NCBI RefSeq assembly: GCF_017652985.1
Contig: NZ_JAGGDJ010000011.1
Coordinates: forward strand, 1 to 64,000
From: Paenibacillus artemisiicola
Lineage (GTDB): Bacteria > Bacillota > Bacilli > Paenibacillales > Paenibacillaceae
Reading direction: 5' to 3'
Length of the DNA: 64,000 nucleotides
The translations under genes and the position numbers were made by a program. Below are positions 43,075 through 50,987 of the stretch, piece after piece; position 1 is the stretch's first letter; each line of letters starts with the position of its first letter. The notes below the pieces were generated by a model that saw only the letters and a program-made list of their open reading frames with translations, did not search any database and was not told where the DNA came from.

Positions 43075-43662
43075 TTAATCCCGCTCCACCAAGTTGCGCT
43101 GCAAATAGTGCTCCAGCGTGTTCGTGATCTCGAACACCGTATGCGCAAGGTCGTAATTCTCGAAGGCGTGCTCGCAGCTCGACTGGTAGGCGATCGCCGA
43201 CTCGTACTGGTTCATGCGCGCCTGCACGATGCCGGGCGCCACGCCGGATTCCTTCTGGCGTTCTTCCACCGTGCGCCTGTCCGCGTAAATGAAAAGCCGG
43301 ACGAGCCGGTCGCCGTACTGCTCCTTCAGCAGCTGCGCGCCTTCGGGGTTGACGATGAGGAAGATGCTGCCGCCCTTGCCCAGTCGCTGCTCGATGTCGA
43401 TGCCGCGCAGGCCGTAGCGGTTCCCGTTCAAAGCGATGCTCTCGATGAAGTCGCCCGAGCTTTCGAGCTGCTCGTAGAGCTCGGGAGTAATGAAATGATA
43501 GTCCTGGCCGTTCACTTCGCCCGGCCGCGGCTTGCGCGTCGCGTACGAAAGCACCTTGGCGATGCCGAGCGTCGTGCCGACGCTGTCCGCCACCGTTTTG
43601 CGTCCGGAGCCGTCCGGTCCCGTGAATACGAAAATCAGCTTGCGATCCGGTTGATTGTTCAT
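43075..43662 (-). CDS. Guanylate kinase-like protein with altered P-loop
   Basis: The 195-residue protein follows the guanylate kinase plan: an N-terminal P-loop, SYATRKPRPGEVNGQDYHF with the GMP-binding Arg residues, and a C-terminal lid. The P-loop reads GPDGSGRKT, so Arg stands where the Walker Lys normally is and Lys follows it. This is unlike housekeeping Gmk, and a genuine gmk gene is expected elsewhere in the chromosome. It may be a diverged nucleotide kinase or a regulatory protein. The ATG at 43662 has GGGAGG 8 bases upstream; the frame to 43731 adds residues unlike the family. Confidence 0.82.
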   Translation of the reverse strand: MNNQPDRKLIFVFTGPDGSGRKTVADSVGTTLGIAKVLSYATRKPRPGEVNGQDYHFITPELYEQLESSGDFIESIALNGNRYGLRGIDIEQRLGKGGSIFLIVNPEGAQLLKEQYGDRLVRLFIYADRRTVEERQKESGVAPGIVQARMNQYESAIAYQSSCEHAFENYDLAHTVFEITNTLEHYLQRNLVERD

Positions 43663-43806
43663 CGTCCCAGCCTCCCTGAAAATCGTTCGATTTGCGTGTC
43701 CGCCAATCTGCGTGACTGAAGCATCCGGCATGCGTTTCCAGCGATTTACATGCTTTGATTATAACGTATGCCGCAAAAATCGGGCAATCCGCATTCGCCT
43801 TCCGGC

Positions 43807-43835
43807 TTGACGAACCCCGCGGGATCGGTTATAGT
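43807..43835 (+). promoter_or_regulatory. Near-consensus sigma-A promoter of the secreted helical protein gene
   Basis: TTGACG (43807-43812) and TATAGT (43830-43835) are 17 bases apart. The predicted leader from about 43842 to 43958 carries the attenuator-like structure below. Confidence 0.75.
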
Positions 43836-43841
43836 AAACAA

Positions 43842-43915
43842 AAACATATGTTCGCGTTCACTTACGACGGAAGCACCCGTAAGCAAAGGCATCATGCCTT
43901 TCTTACGGGTTTTTT
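43842..43915 (+). promoter_or_regulatory. Candidate transcription attenuator in the 5' leader
   Basis: CCCGTAAG (43876-43883) and CTTACGGG (43902-43909) form the outer stem. AAAGGC-ATCAT-GCCTTT forms an inner one, and six T follow (43910-43915), giving a complete intrinsic terminator before the gene. Upstream, CTTACG (43861-43866) can pair with the same CGTAAG (43878-43883) and would prevent the terminator. The sensing part could be only about 35 bases and matches no riboswitch known to me. Confidence 0.6.
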
Positions 43916-43958
43916 GCGTTCTGCCGAAGCGATCCGCGGCAAAGGAGGAAAAAAGTTT

Positions 43959-44789
43959 ATGTTAAATGCTATGAGAATGAACGCGTTTTCATCCATCCTG
44001 CTTGCGCTGCTTGCCTTCGCCCTGCTGATTCCCGGCTCGGCCTCCGCCGCCTCGGTCTCGATATCCAAGACCGCCGAGACGGCGCTGACCAAGCATATCG
44101 CGGCCGCGCCGGCCGCGACGAAGGACAAGCTGAACGCCCAGTACCTCGCCCTGCAATCGTACCAGCGGCAGGAGACGAGCCTGGACGAGCGCTACAAGTC
44201 GCTGCACGCGAGCAACGGGCAGCTGCTGGACGCCGCGAACAAGCGGATCAAAGCGATCGACGCCGAGAAGCTGGCCCGGCTCGCCAACGAAGCGAACGCG
44301 GCGCGCGAGAAGTACAAGCCGCTGTTCGACCTCTACACGTCGCTCAACAAGCGGATCGCGGACGCCCGCAAGCTCAAGCTGAAGGAGCTGACAGCCGTCC
44401 TTTCGCGCCAGGCGGAGACCGTCAAGGTTGCCGTACAGCTGGCCCGCGCGGAAATCCGGATGCGCGACGACGCGCTGAAGGCCGCCAAGGCGTCGACCGC
44501 CAAGACGGTCAAGGCGCTGAAGACGAAGCTCGCGGCGATCGACCCGCTTCGGGATCAGACGAAGGTCGCGCAATCCGCCGTCTCCGGCATGAAGAAGAAC
44601 ATCCCCGGCGTCGTGAAGACGATGAACGCCTGCGTCAAGAGCGGCTCCTTCGCCGGCACGCTGGAGGCGCTGAACGCGCTCGTCTCGTCGTCCAAGGGCA
44701 TCGCGGACCAGAAGTCGCGCATCGTCGGCTACGAGAACGGCATAACCGCCGTCATCAACGGCGTCAACGCTCAAATTCCGGCCAAATAA
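43959..44789 (+). CDS. Secreted helical protein of unknown function
   Basis: The 276-residue protein begins with a signal peptide (FSSILLALLAFALLIPGSASA, cleavage near residue 30). The mature part is almost entirely alpha-helical and rich in Ala, Lys, Asp and Glu, with heptad-like stretches. Examples are AAREKYKPLFDLYTSLNKRI and KLKLKELTAVLSRQAE. It suggests a coiled-coil cell-wall or spore-coat-type protein; I do not recognise a family. AAAGGAGG lies about 8-10 bases before the ATG at 43959. Expression is probably controlled by the leader terminator upstream. Confidence 0.8.
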   Translation: MLNAMRMNAFSSILLALLAFALLIPGSASAASVSISKTAETALTKHIAAAPAATKDKLNAQYLALQSYQRQETSLDERYKSLHASNGQLLDAANKRIKAIDAEKLARLANEANAAREKYKPLFDLYTSLNKRIADARKLKLKELTAVLSRQAETVKVAVQLARAEIRMRDDALKAAKASTAKTVKALKTKLAAIDPLRDQTKVAQSAVSGMKKNIPGVVKTMNACVKSGSFAGTLEALNALVSSSKGIADQKSRIVGYENGITAVINGVNAQIPAK

Positions 44790-44901
44790 CGCCCCCCCTC
44801 CGGCCGGCGGCGCGAAATCGCGGTCATGCGGCGAGGAGCGGACGAATACGCTAGAAGAGGCGTTTACGGGATTCGTCGGCCGAACCGGGGAGGGAACCAC
44901 C

Positions 44902-46194
44902 ATGCAAATCCATGTCGTGCGGGCCGGTCAAACCTTGTGGCGGCTGTCGCGGACATACGGCATTCCGGTGGACGCGATCGCGTCCGCCAACGAACTATCG
45001 CCGGAGCAGACGCTGGTGATCGGACAGGCTTTGGTCATTCCCGTCGCGGGAAGCTACTACTTCGTCGTTCGCGGGGACACGCTGACGTCCGTCGCGGCCC
45101 GGTTCGGCACGACTGCGGCCAAGCTCGCCGCCGTCAACGACATCGCGCCCGGCGCGGTGCTCCAAGCCGGGACAGGGCTGTACGTTCCGCCGGCGCCGAA
45201 GCGCAAGGCGTACGTCAACGCGTACCTCGACCCCGGGCCGTCGGCGGTGTCCGCCGCGTTGACGGAAGCCGCCCGCGACGCGGCGCCCCTGCTGACGTAC
45301 CTGGCCCCGTCGAGCTTCCGCATCCAGCGGGACGGGACGGTGAAGCCGCCGCCGCTCGGCGATCTCGCGAACATCGCGGCGAGGCGGCAAGCCGCGACGA
45401 TGATGGCCGTCACCAACCTCGAAGGCGATCAGTTCAGCGACGAGCTCGGGCATCTGATTCTGAGCGATCCCGCGCTGCAGGATAAGCTGATCGCCGACAT
45501 CGTCGCGACGGCGAAGCGGCTGCGGTTCCTCGACGTCCATTTCGATCTGGAGCATCTTCTTCCGGCGGACCGCGAGCCGTATAACGCGTTTCTGCGCAAG
45601 GCCGCCGGGCCGATCCGCGCCGCGGGCCTGACGATGTCCACGGCGCTAGCGCCGAAGACGAGCGCGGACCAAGCGGGCGCGTGGTACGAAGCCCACGACT
45701 ACCGGGCTCACGGCGAAATCGCGGATTTCGTCGTCATCATGACCTACGAATGGGGCTACAGCGGCGGTCCGCCGATGCCGGTCTCCCCGATCGGTCCCGT
45801 CCGCGACGTGTTGGACTATGCGCTGACCGAGATGCCCGCGGGCAAGATCCTCATGGGCCAGAATCTGTACGGCTACGACTGGACGCTGCCCTACGTGTAC
45901 GGCGGGCCTTATGCGAAGGCGCTCAGCCCGCAGGCGGCCATCTCGCTCGCGCGGCAGCGGAACGCCGAGATTCTGTACGACGCGGAAGCCCAGGCGCCCC
46001 ATTTCACTTATTGGGACGACAACCGCAAGGAGCACCGCGTCTGGTTCGAGGACGCCCGTTCGATCCAGGCCAAGTTCGACCTGCTGAAGGAATTGAAGCT
46101 GCGGGGCATCAGCTACTGGAAGCTCGGCCTGAGCTTCCCGCAAAACTGGCTGCTGCTCGAGGACAACTTCTCCGTCGTGAAGCTGCTGCCTTGA
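44902..46194 (+). CDS. Spore germination/cortex-lytic N-acetylglucosaminidase, LysM-LysM-GH18 (SleL/YaaH-like)
   Basis: The 430-residue protein has two LysM repeats at 1-48 (IHVVRAGQTLWRLSRTYG) and 51-96 (YYFVVRGDTLTSVAARFG), which bind peptidoglycan. A GH18 barrel follows, with the catalytic DVHFDLEHL motif, MTYEWGYSGGPP and ISYWKLGLSFPQNW. Members act on spore cortex fragments during germination. There is no signal peptide, as expected for proteins assembled from the mother cell or the forespore side. GGGAGG precedes the ATG at 44902. A hairpin terminator follows at 46322-46367. Confidence 0.92.
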   Translation: MQIHVVRAGQTLWRLSRTYGIPVDAIASANELSPEQTLVIGQALVIPVAGSYYFVVRGDTLTSVAARFGTTAAKLAAVNDIAPGAVLQAGTGLYVPPAPKRKAYVNAYLDPGPSAVSAALTEAARDAAPLLTYLAPSSFRIQRDGTVKPPPLGDLANIAARRQAATMMAVTNLEGDQFSDELGHLILSDPALQDKLIADIVATAKRLRFLDVHFDLEHLLPADREPYNAFLRKAAGPIRAAGLTMSTALAPKTSADQAGAWYEAHDYRAHGEIADFVVIMTYEWGYSGGPPMPVSPIGPVRDVLDYALTEMPAGKILMGQNLYGYDWTLPYVYGGPYAKALSPQAAISLARQRNAEILYDAEAQAPHFTYWDDNRKEHRVWFEDARSIQAKFDLLKELKLRGISYWKLGLSFPQNWLLLEDNFSVVKLLP

Positions 46195-46265
46195 TGGGGG
46201 CCTCGAGGGGAGCCTTGATGGTAGCCTTGATGGAGCCTTGATGGGGGCTTAATGGGAGCCTTATC
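46191..46265 (+). repeat. Short tandem repeats of about 12 bp downstream of the spore lysin gene
   Basis: GAGCCTTGATGG and variants (GAGCCTTATC, GGCTTAATGG) recur five or six times just after the stop codon. Purpose unknown; the region to 46693 otherwise holds two terminators and no gene. Confidence 0.6.
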
Positions 46266-46321
46266 TTTAAACTTTATGGAGGCCTTATCCTAAAGCTTTA
46301 ATTGAAGATTTAATTGGGATG

Positions 46322-46367
46322 AAGACTCGCGTCCGCTGCGTGAAAGCAGCAAGATGCGAGTCTCTTT
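46322..46367 (+). terminator. Terminator of the spore lysin gene
   Basis: AGACTCGC and GCGAGTCT form the outer stem, with an inner GCTGC/GCAGC stem, followed by CTTTCT. Confidence 0.65.
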
Positions 46368-46460
46368 CTGCTGCCGCTCGACCTTCGTTCGCCGGACCCG
46401 AATCCCTGGTTTCGAGGCGCCGACGACTCGCGCGCACCGCGCCGGCAGGCCGTTCATTCA

Positions 46461-46501
46461 CGCCCGCATCCCGCCCGGTTGGCCGGCGATGCGGGCGTTT
46501 C
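46461..46501 (+). terminator. Second hairpin terminator upstream of pspC
   Basis: CGCCCGCATC and GATGCGGGCG form a perfect 10-bp stem with a 17-base loop, followed by TTTCT. It insulates the pspC gene from upstream transcription. Confidence 0.7.
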
Positions 46502-46693
46502 TAGTGCCGCCGGGCCGTCTTAGGTCGTAGCCGTTCCCCGCCTTAAGGCCAGATGCCAAAACCGCCGCGGGACCGTTTCGGCGCTTCCCCGTTCCCTTTA
46601 AGATAAGGATATCGGTTGACACAGTCGCAAAGACGCTCGCAAGCAAGCAGGTCTTCCACATAAGCGCACACCAATAAAGGAGAGGATTTCATT

Positions 46694-46921
46694 ATGAAAA
46701 AGCTGTACCGTTCCACGCTGAACCGTAAATTGACCGGACTCGCCGGCGGCATCGGCGATTGGCTCGGGGTCGACCCCACCATCGTCCGGCTGCTCCTTCT
46801 CGTATCCGGCGTGTTCAGCTTCGGCGCCACGCTGCTGGTCTACGTCGTCGCCAGCGTGCTGGTGCCGAAAGCGCCGTTCGAGGTCATGACGCCGGACCAT
46901 CCGTTCCGGTACTACGGTTAA
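46694..46921 (+). CDS. PspC-domain stress protein
   Basis: The 75-residue protein is a single PspC domain. It has KLYRSTLNRKLTGLAGGIGDWLGVDP, then a hydrophobic segment (IVRLLLLVSGVFSFG and LLVYVVASVLVPKAP). PspC proteins sit in the membrane and act in the envelope-stress response with PspA. AAAGGAGAGG lies before the ATG at 46694. The next gene, 89 bases on, is PspA/IM30, which supports a two-gene stress unit. Confidence 0.9.
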   Translation: MKKLYRSTLNRKLTGLAGGIGDWLGVDPTIVRLLLLVSGVFSFGATLLVYVVASVLVPKAPFEVMTPDHPFRYYG

Positions 46922-47010
46922 CCGCCGATCGCGCCTGGCCAATCCGCATCACCTACGAACGCCTCATAAGAAACGCCAAATTCGAACACCTTACCTAGGA
47001 GATGAGCGAA

Positions 47011-47724
47011 ATGGGAATTTTGAACCGCCTGTTCAACATGACGCAAGCCGCAGCCAACGAGCTGCTCGACAAGCTGGAAGACCCGGCCATGATGATGAAC
47101 CAGTACGTGCGCCGCATGCAGGACGAGATCGCGAACGCGCAGCATGAGCTGCTGAAGCAGGAGGCGCTCGCCAAGGGCGTGCAGCAGCAGGCGCAGGAAG
47201 CCGCCATCCTGGCGGAGCAAAGCGAGGCCCGCGCGCTGGACGCGATGAAGGCCGGGCAGGAGGCTCATGCCCGCGAGGCGCTGACGGCGAAGCTGCATTA
47301 CGAGGAGAAAGCACGGGAATACGGCGCATGGCACGAGAACGCCAAACGCCAAATCGCCGAGCTGACGATCCGGCTGGAATCGGCCAAAGCCGAGCTGCCG
47401 CAGCTGCTGAAGAAGCGCGACGAGCTGGTGAACCGCATGCAGCAAGCCGCCGCCAAATCGCGCACGTCCATGCCGAGCTTCAGCGTGGGCCCGAACATTT
47501 TGGACGGCGGCGGCGCGTCCCGCGGCTTCCAACGCATGGAGGAGAAGATCGCGCAGTGGGAAGCCCACATCGAAGCGTCCCGCGGCCCGTTCGGCGCGCA
47601 GGGCTATGGCGCCGCTTACGGCAGCGGCTCGACGTATGCCGGCACGCCCGGCCCGTCGAAGTCTTCGCTCGTCGACGAGCAGCTGGAGCAGCTCCGCAAG
47701 AAGCTGCCCACGGACGGCGAATAA
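47011..47724 (+). CDS. PspA/IM30 (LiaH-like) phage-shock protein
   Basis: The 237-residue protein is the coiled-coil PspA/IM30 family, which forms ring or rod oligomers that protect damaged membranes. It begins MGILNRLFNMTQAAANELLDKLEDP and has long Glu/Ala/Gln-rich helices to about residue 170. The tail is Gly/Ser-rich (GGGASRGFQRMEEKIAQWEA then a linker). The start at 47011 is chosen because TAGGAG lies 9 bases upstream; the in-frame ATG at 47002 directly abuts it. It follows pspC on the same strand. Confidence 0.93.
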   Translation: MGILNRLFNMTQAAANELLDKLEDPAMMMNQYVRRMQDEIANAQHELLKQEALAKGVQQQAQEAAILAEQSEARALDAMKAGQEAHAREALTAKLHYEEKAREYGAWHENAKRQIAELTIRLESAKAELPQLLKKRDELVNRMQQAAAKSRTSMPSFSVGPNILDGGGASRGFQRMEEKIAQWEAHIEASRGPFGAQGYGAAYGSGSTYAGTPGPSKSSLVDEQLEQLRKKLPTDGE

Positions 47725-47843
47725 AGCGCGGCCTCTAGCCGCCGCTCGCCGCGCCTGAGCCGCGCCGGCCATGGACATTCGGCCCGGGCGGGTTGGCTCA
47801 TCACCCTTCGGCCGCCGGCAAGATAACGGCAATTTATGGAGCG

Positions 47844-47872
47844 GAATCCTGCGCACGCGCAGGATTCTTTTT
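47844..47872 (+). terminator. Terminator of pspA
   Basis: GAATCCTGCGC and GCGCAGGATTC form a perfect 11-bp stem with a two-base gap, followed by five T. The 46-bp repeat array begins at the end of this T-run. Confidence 0.85.
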
Positions 47873-47873
47873 C

Positions 47874-48160
47874 GTTATTGCGTCCGCTTTTCGATTGCTG
47901 CGTCTGCTTCCCGCTTTTCGTTATTGCGACCGCTTTTCGTTGCTGCGTCTGGCTTCCCGCTTTTCGTTATTGCGACCGCTTTTCGTTGCTGCGTCTGCCT
48001 TCCCGCTTTTCGTTATTGCGTCCGCTTTTCGTTGCTGCGTCTGCCTTCCCGCTTTTCGTTATTGCGTCCGCTTTTCGTTGCTGCGTCTGCTTTCCGCTTT
48101 TCGTTACTGCGACCGCTTTTCGTTATTGCGTCTGCTATTCGTTATTGCGTCCGCGTTCGG
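47874..48160 (+). repeat. Five 46-bp tandem repeats (alternating 19- and 27-bp subunits)
   Basis: Each unit joins GTTATTGCGTCCGCTTTTC (19 bases) with a 27-base subunit GTTGCTGCGTCTGCCTTCCC plus GCTTTTC. About five full units are followed by three degenerate 19-base subunits. Every subunit ends in CGCTTTTC, so the larger unit probably arose by slippage between short copies. The array is pyrimidine-rich on the plus strand. Confidence 0.85.
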
Positions 48161-48241
48161 CATGCCCCGCAGCGAAAGACCTGCGGCGCAAATCATACGA
48201 AGCCGGGTTTGCCTTCCAAGGTGCCGACCTGACCGCTGCCG

Positions 48242-48619
48242 TCAGGGGAGCTTGTCGAACCGGTTGTCCTGCGCGTCGATCAAGGCCAGCTTGTAATTGA
48301 GCCGCTCCAGCGTCTTCATCAACTTGCCGATCTGGTCCTCCACCTTGCTCCTCTGAAGGGTCAGCATCTCTTTCCGCTGCCCTAAGGTCGCCTCCCCGCC
48401 CTTGTACAGCGCCAGGTACCGCTTGATCTCGGCCAGCGACAAGCCCGTGGAACGCAGCGCCTGCACCGTCTCGATCCATTCGAGGTCGGCCTCGCTGAAC
48501 AGCCGCACGCCGTTCGCGTCCCGCTCGACGCTCGGCAGCACGCCCTCCTTCTCGTAGAACCGCAGCGTATACGGCGAAATATCCGCCTTCTCCGCAGCTT
48601 CTTTGACCGTGTACCCCAT
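48242..48619 (-). CDS. MerR-family transcriptional regulator (AdhR-like)
   Basis: The 125-residue protein has the MerR helix-turn-helix (YTVKEAAEKADISPYTLRFYEKEGVL) and the second DNA-contacting motif FSEADLEWIETVQALRSTGLSLAEIKRYL. A C-terminal dimerisation helix follows. No metal-binding Cys is visible, so it resembles AdhR-type sensors of aldehydes or other electrophiles. AAAGGAGAG lies about 8 bases before the ATG. The divergent short-chain dehydrogenase gene at 48807 is its likely partner. Confidence 0.9.
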   Translation of the reverse strand: MGYTVKEAAEKADISPYTLRFYEKEGVLPSVERDANGVRLFSEADLEWIETVQALRSTGLSLAEIKRYLALYKGGEATLGQRKEMLTLQRSKVEDQIGKLMKTLERLNYKLALIDAQDNRFDKLP

Positions 48620-48648
48620 GCCGCATCTCTCCTTTCGCCGCCGCTAAG

Positions 48649-48697
48649 CTTAGAGTTACTCTAAGCCATTATAAGGCCCGGACGGCTGCCCGGGCAA
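48649..48697 (-). promoter_or_regulatory. MerR-type operator and promoter
   Basis: CTTAGAG-TTA-CTCTAAG (48649-48665) is a 17-bp palindrome of the form seen at MerR-family sites. On the minus strand TTGCCC (48692-48697) and TATAAT (48668-48673) are 18 bases apart, and the palindrome lies just downstream of the -10 box. This placement suits autorepression of the merR gene. Confidence 0.65.
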
Positions 48698-48806
48698 CGA
48701 AGCCCCCGATTCCCAAGGCGCCGCGAAACGCGTTGACTTCGAGCTTCTCTCATCCCTTAAGCTGGAACAGCACCGCCAAAAGCTTAACAAAGAGGAGAGA
48801 TCGATC

Positions 48807-49670
48807 ATGACAAAAACGGTACTGATAACGGGCTGTTCGACCGGACTGGGGAGAACGGCGGCCCTGACATTCGCGGACAAGGGGTGGAACGTCGTCGCCA
48901 CGATGCGCAAGCCGGACGAGCGCTTAGCGGCGGAGCGTCCCGGCCGGATCTTCGTCGCGGCGCTCGACGTTACGAGCCCCGCCGGCATCGAGGCCGCCAT
49001 CGCGGCGGGCATCGCCCGGTTCGGCCGGATCGACGCCGTCGTGAACAACGCCGGCGCGAGCGTCGTCTCGATCTTCGAAGCGACGCCGATGGACGTCCTG
49101 CGCGGGGTCTTCGAGACGAACGTCTTCGGCGTCATGAACGTCATCCGGGCGATCGTGCCGCATTTCCGCTCCCGCGGCGGCGGGACGATCGTCAACGTCA
49201 GCTCCGGGGTCGGCTTCGCGGCCGCCCCGCTGCTCACGGCTTACGTCGCGTCCAAGCACGCGGTCGAAGGCCTCTCGGAGTCGCTCGCGTACGAGCTGGA
49301 ATCCCAGCATATCGCCGTCAAGCTGGTCGAGCCGGGCGCCATTCGCACCACGAGCTTCACGTCGAACACGATGGCCGCCTCCCACGGCTTGTCCGTTCCG
49401 CCGGCGTACCGGGCGTATTTCGACCATATGCTGCAGGCGATGACGGACTATCCGTTCGAGGACGCGGACGAGCGGCAGGTCGCCGAGCGGATCTTCCTGG
49501 CCGCCGATGACGCGTCCGACCGGCTGCGCTATCTCGCGGGGCCGGACGCGGAGGAAATGGCGCGGCTGCGGTGGACGCATTCGGAGGACGGCTACATGGC
49601 GGCCATGCGGGAGCTGATGGGACAGACGGCTTGGCGGAGCAAGCAGGCCGCGCGCGGAGCGGACGCTTAG
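48807..49670 (+). CDS. Short-chain dehydrogenase/reductase (SDR)
   Basis: The 287-residue protein has the cofactor loop TGCSTGLG near residue 8 and NNAGASV near residue 80. The catalytic Ser lies in NVSSGVG, and Tyr/Lys in YVASKHAVEG. It belongs to the classical SDRs with an extended C-terminus. The family often reduces aldehydes or ketones; no substrate can be stated. An AGGAGAG site precedes the ATG. It is divergent from the MerR regulator gene, a common pairing for stress-induced oxidoreductases. Confidence 0.92.
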   Translation: MTKTVLITGCSTGLGRTAALTFADKGWNVVATMRKPDERLAAERPGRIFVAALDVTSPAGIEAAIAAGIARFGRIDAVVNNAGASVVSIFEATPMDVLRGVFETNVFGVMNVIRAIVPHFRSRGGGTIVNVSSGVGFAAAPLLTAYVASKHAVEGLSESLAYELESQHIAVKLVEPGAIRTTSFTSNTMAASHGLSVPPAYRAYFDHMLQAMTDYPFEDADERQVAERIFLAADDASDRLRYLAGPDAEEMARLRWTHSEDGYMAAMRELMGQTAWRSKQAARGADA

Positions 49671-50012
49671 TCCGCCCGTCCGCCCGTCCGCGCGCCGCGG
49701 AGCGCCCGGTCCCGGTCGCGCGGCGCGTTTTCCGCTCGGGTCACCTCGCGGCCGGCTTGAAGCTCCCATGCTCCCAGCTCCCCTGCTCCTCCTGCTCCTC
49801 CTGCTCCTACTCCCCTACTCCCCTGCTCCCCTGCTCACCTGCTCCCCTGCTCCCCTGCTCCTCCTGCCCCTCCTGCTCCTCCTGCTCCCCCGCTTCTCCC
49901 CTGCTCCGCCGCTTCCGCCGCGCCCGCGCGCGAAGAGCCCGGCCCGTTCAACCGAACGGGACCGGGCTTTTCGCATGCCGCCTTGCTTTCGGCGCCGACG
50001 GCGCCGTCCGCG
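49671..50012. repeat. Polypyrimidine CTCC-rich tract and terminator, no gene
   Basis: Bases from about 49768 to 49912 are an almost pure pyrimidine strand built from CTCC, CTGCTCC and CTCCTGCTCC units. A terminator follows at 49936-49971. Frames across it encode low-complexity Leu/Pro stretches and are not taken as genes. Confidence 0.8.
49936..49971 (+). terminator. Terminator after the SDR gene
   Basis: AGCCCGG-CCCGTTC and GAACGGG-A-CCGGGCT form a 14-bp stem with one bulged A and an AACC loop, followed by TTTT. The stem is nearly symmetric, so it may also serve the opposing gene at 50013. Confidence 0.8.
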
Positions 50013-50510
50013 CTACACCAGGAAGAAGCCTTCCTCGTGCAGGTATTGCTCCGCTTCCTCGTACGTTTCCAGCACCATTTCCAAGTTCGCTCCGGCGTAT
50101 ACGTACCAGAGGTCGTCCTCGTGCTTCAAGGTGAGCGTCTGCTTCCCCGCGCCGTGCCATACCGTCGCGTTCGCCTTGCCGCCGCGCGCGGACGCCGCCC
50201 GCTTGCGGGAGGGCAGCGCCGGTTCGGGCTCGCGGACCGACAAGGAGCGGATCGATTCCGTCACGAGCGCGCGCAGCGCGGCCTCGTCGAAATCGCGGAT
50301 GTTCACGAAGCCCTTGTCGTCCGTCTCGTAGCCGGCCAGCTGGCCCGCGTAAATGAAGCCGTTGCCGTTGGGATGCAGGTGGAACGCCACGTTCTTCTTA
50401 TCGTAGAGGCTCTCCTCGTACTGATAGTTGACGCGTCCGAGCGACACGTCCTTCCGGCTGAGCTCGGGGAAGGACTCCATAATCGAAAGCTTCTGTTCGA
50501 AACTAAGCAT
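50013..50510 (-). CDS. Hypothetical protein
   Basis: The 165-residue protein has no recognised domain. The N-terminal part (residues 1-75) looks alpha/beta, with FHLHPNGNGFIYAGQLAGYE. Positions 90-110 are basic (SRKRAASARGGKA), and the C-terminus (YAGANLEMVLETYEEAEQYL) is a compact alpha/beta element. GGAGG lies 5 bases before the ATG at 50510; frames extending further upstream lack a site. It is divergent from the small zinc-ribbon gene at 50676. Confidence 0.75.
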   Translation of the reverse strand: MLSFEQKLSIMESFPELSRKDVSLGRVNYQYEESLYDKKNVAFHLHPNGNGFIYAGQLAGYETDDKGFVNIRDFDEAALRALVTESIRSLSVREPEPALPSRKRAASARGGKANATVWHGAGKQTLTLKHEDDLWYVYAGANLEMVLETYEEAEQYLHEEGFFLV

Positions 50511-50675
50511 AATCGCCTCCGGAATAACGGAAATAGAATTGCCTGTGATTATACCACAGCCGCCTTCGCAAGGCCAAAAATTGCCGGTCCGGTACGACGC
50601 GTTATGTCGTACCGGCTGTTCTACACTGAAGCTGCGCCAATCACAAAACCAACCTGACGAAAAGAGGGGTCCATC

Positions 50676-50864
50676 ATGGCCAAGACGAAACGGGGCCGCG
50701 CCTTGTGGAGCTTGCCTTCGCGGGGCCGCGGGACATGCCCGGTCTGCAGCCGCACGCGCATCAAGCTGCTCTATCCGCGGGCCAAATCCGACGGTACCGC
50801 GGTCAAGGTATGCAAGCGGTGCATCCATGCGCCGCAGAACCGGATCGACGAGACCGCGGGCTAA
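50676..50864 (+). CDS. Small zinc-ribbon-like protein
   Basis: The 62-residue basic protein has two Cys pairs, CPVC at about 21-24 and CKRC at about 46-49. They would bind one zinc ion in a ribbon. A Lys/Arg-rich start (MAKTKRGRALWSL) suggests nucleic-acid binding. GAGGGG lies 8 bases before the ATG at 50676. No family name can be given with confidence. It precedes the WYL-regulator cluster on the same strand. Confidence 0.75.
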   Translation: MAKTKRGRALWSLPSRGRGTCPVCSRTRIKLLYPRAKSDGTAVKVCKRCIHAPQNRIDETAG

Positions 50865-50987
50865 CCGCGCCGCCGCCCGTTTCCTCGCCGGAAACGGGCG
50901 TTTCCCGCCGATTGGGCTTGCCGTTCGGGCATCGCCGGTGGTGTAATAAGCCTATCGGAATGCGTTTGCATGAAAAGAGGTGGTTCC

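Larger units (their letters stand above)
47725..48241. other. Gene-free region between pspA and the MerR gene
   Basis: This 517-base stretch holds the pspA terminator and a 46-bp tandem array. The array gives Phe/Leu/Cys-rich open frames in several phases on the plus strand; none has a ribosome site, so they are rejected as genes. Confidence 0.6.

Noticed and set aside
47771..48300. Phe/Leu/Cys-rich open frames
   Set aside because: They read through the 46-bp tandem array in all phases and have no ribosome site.
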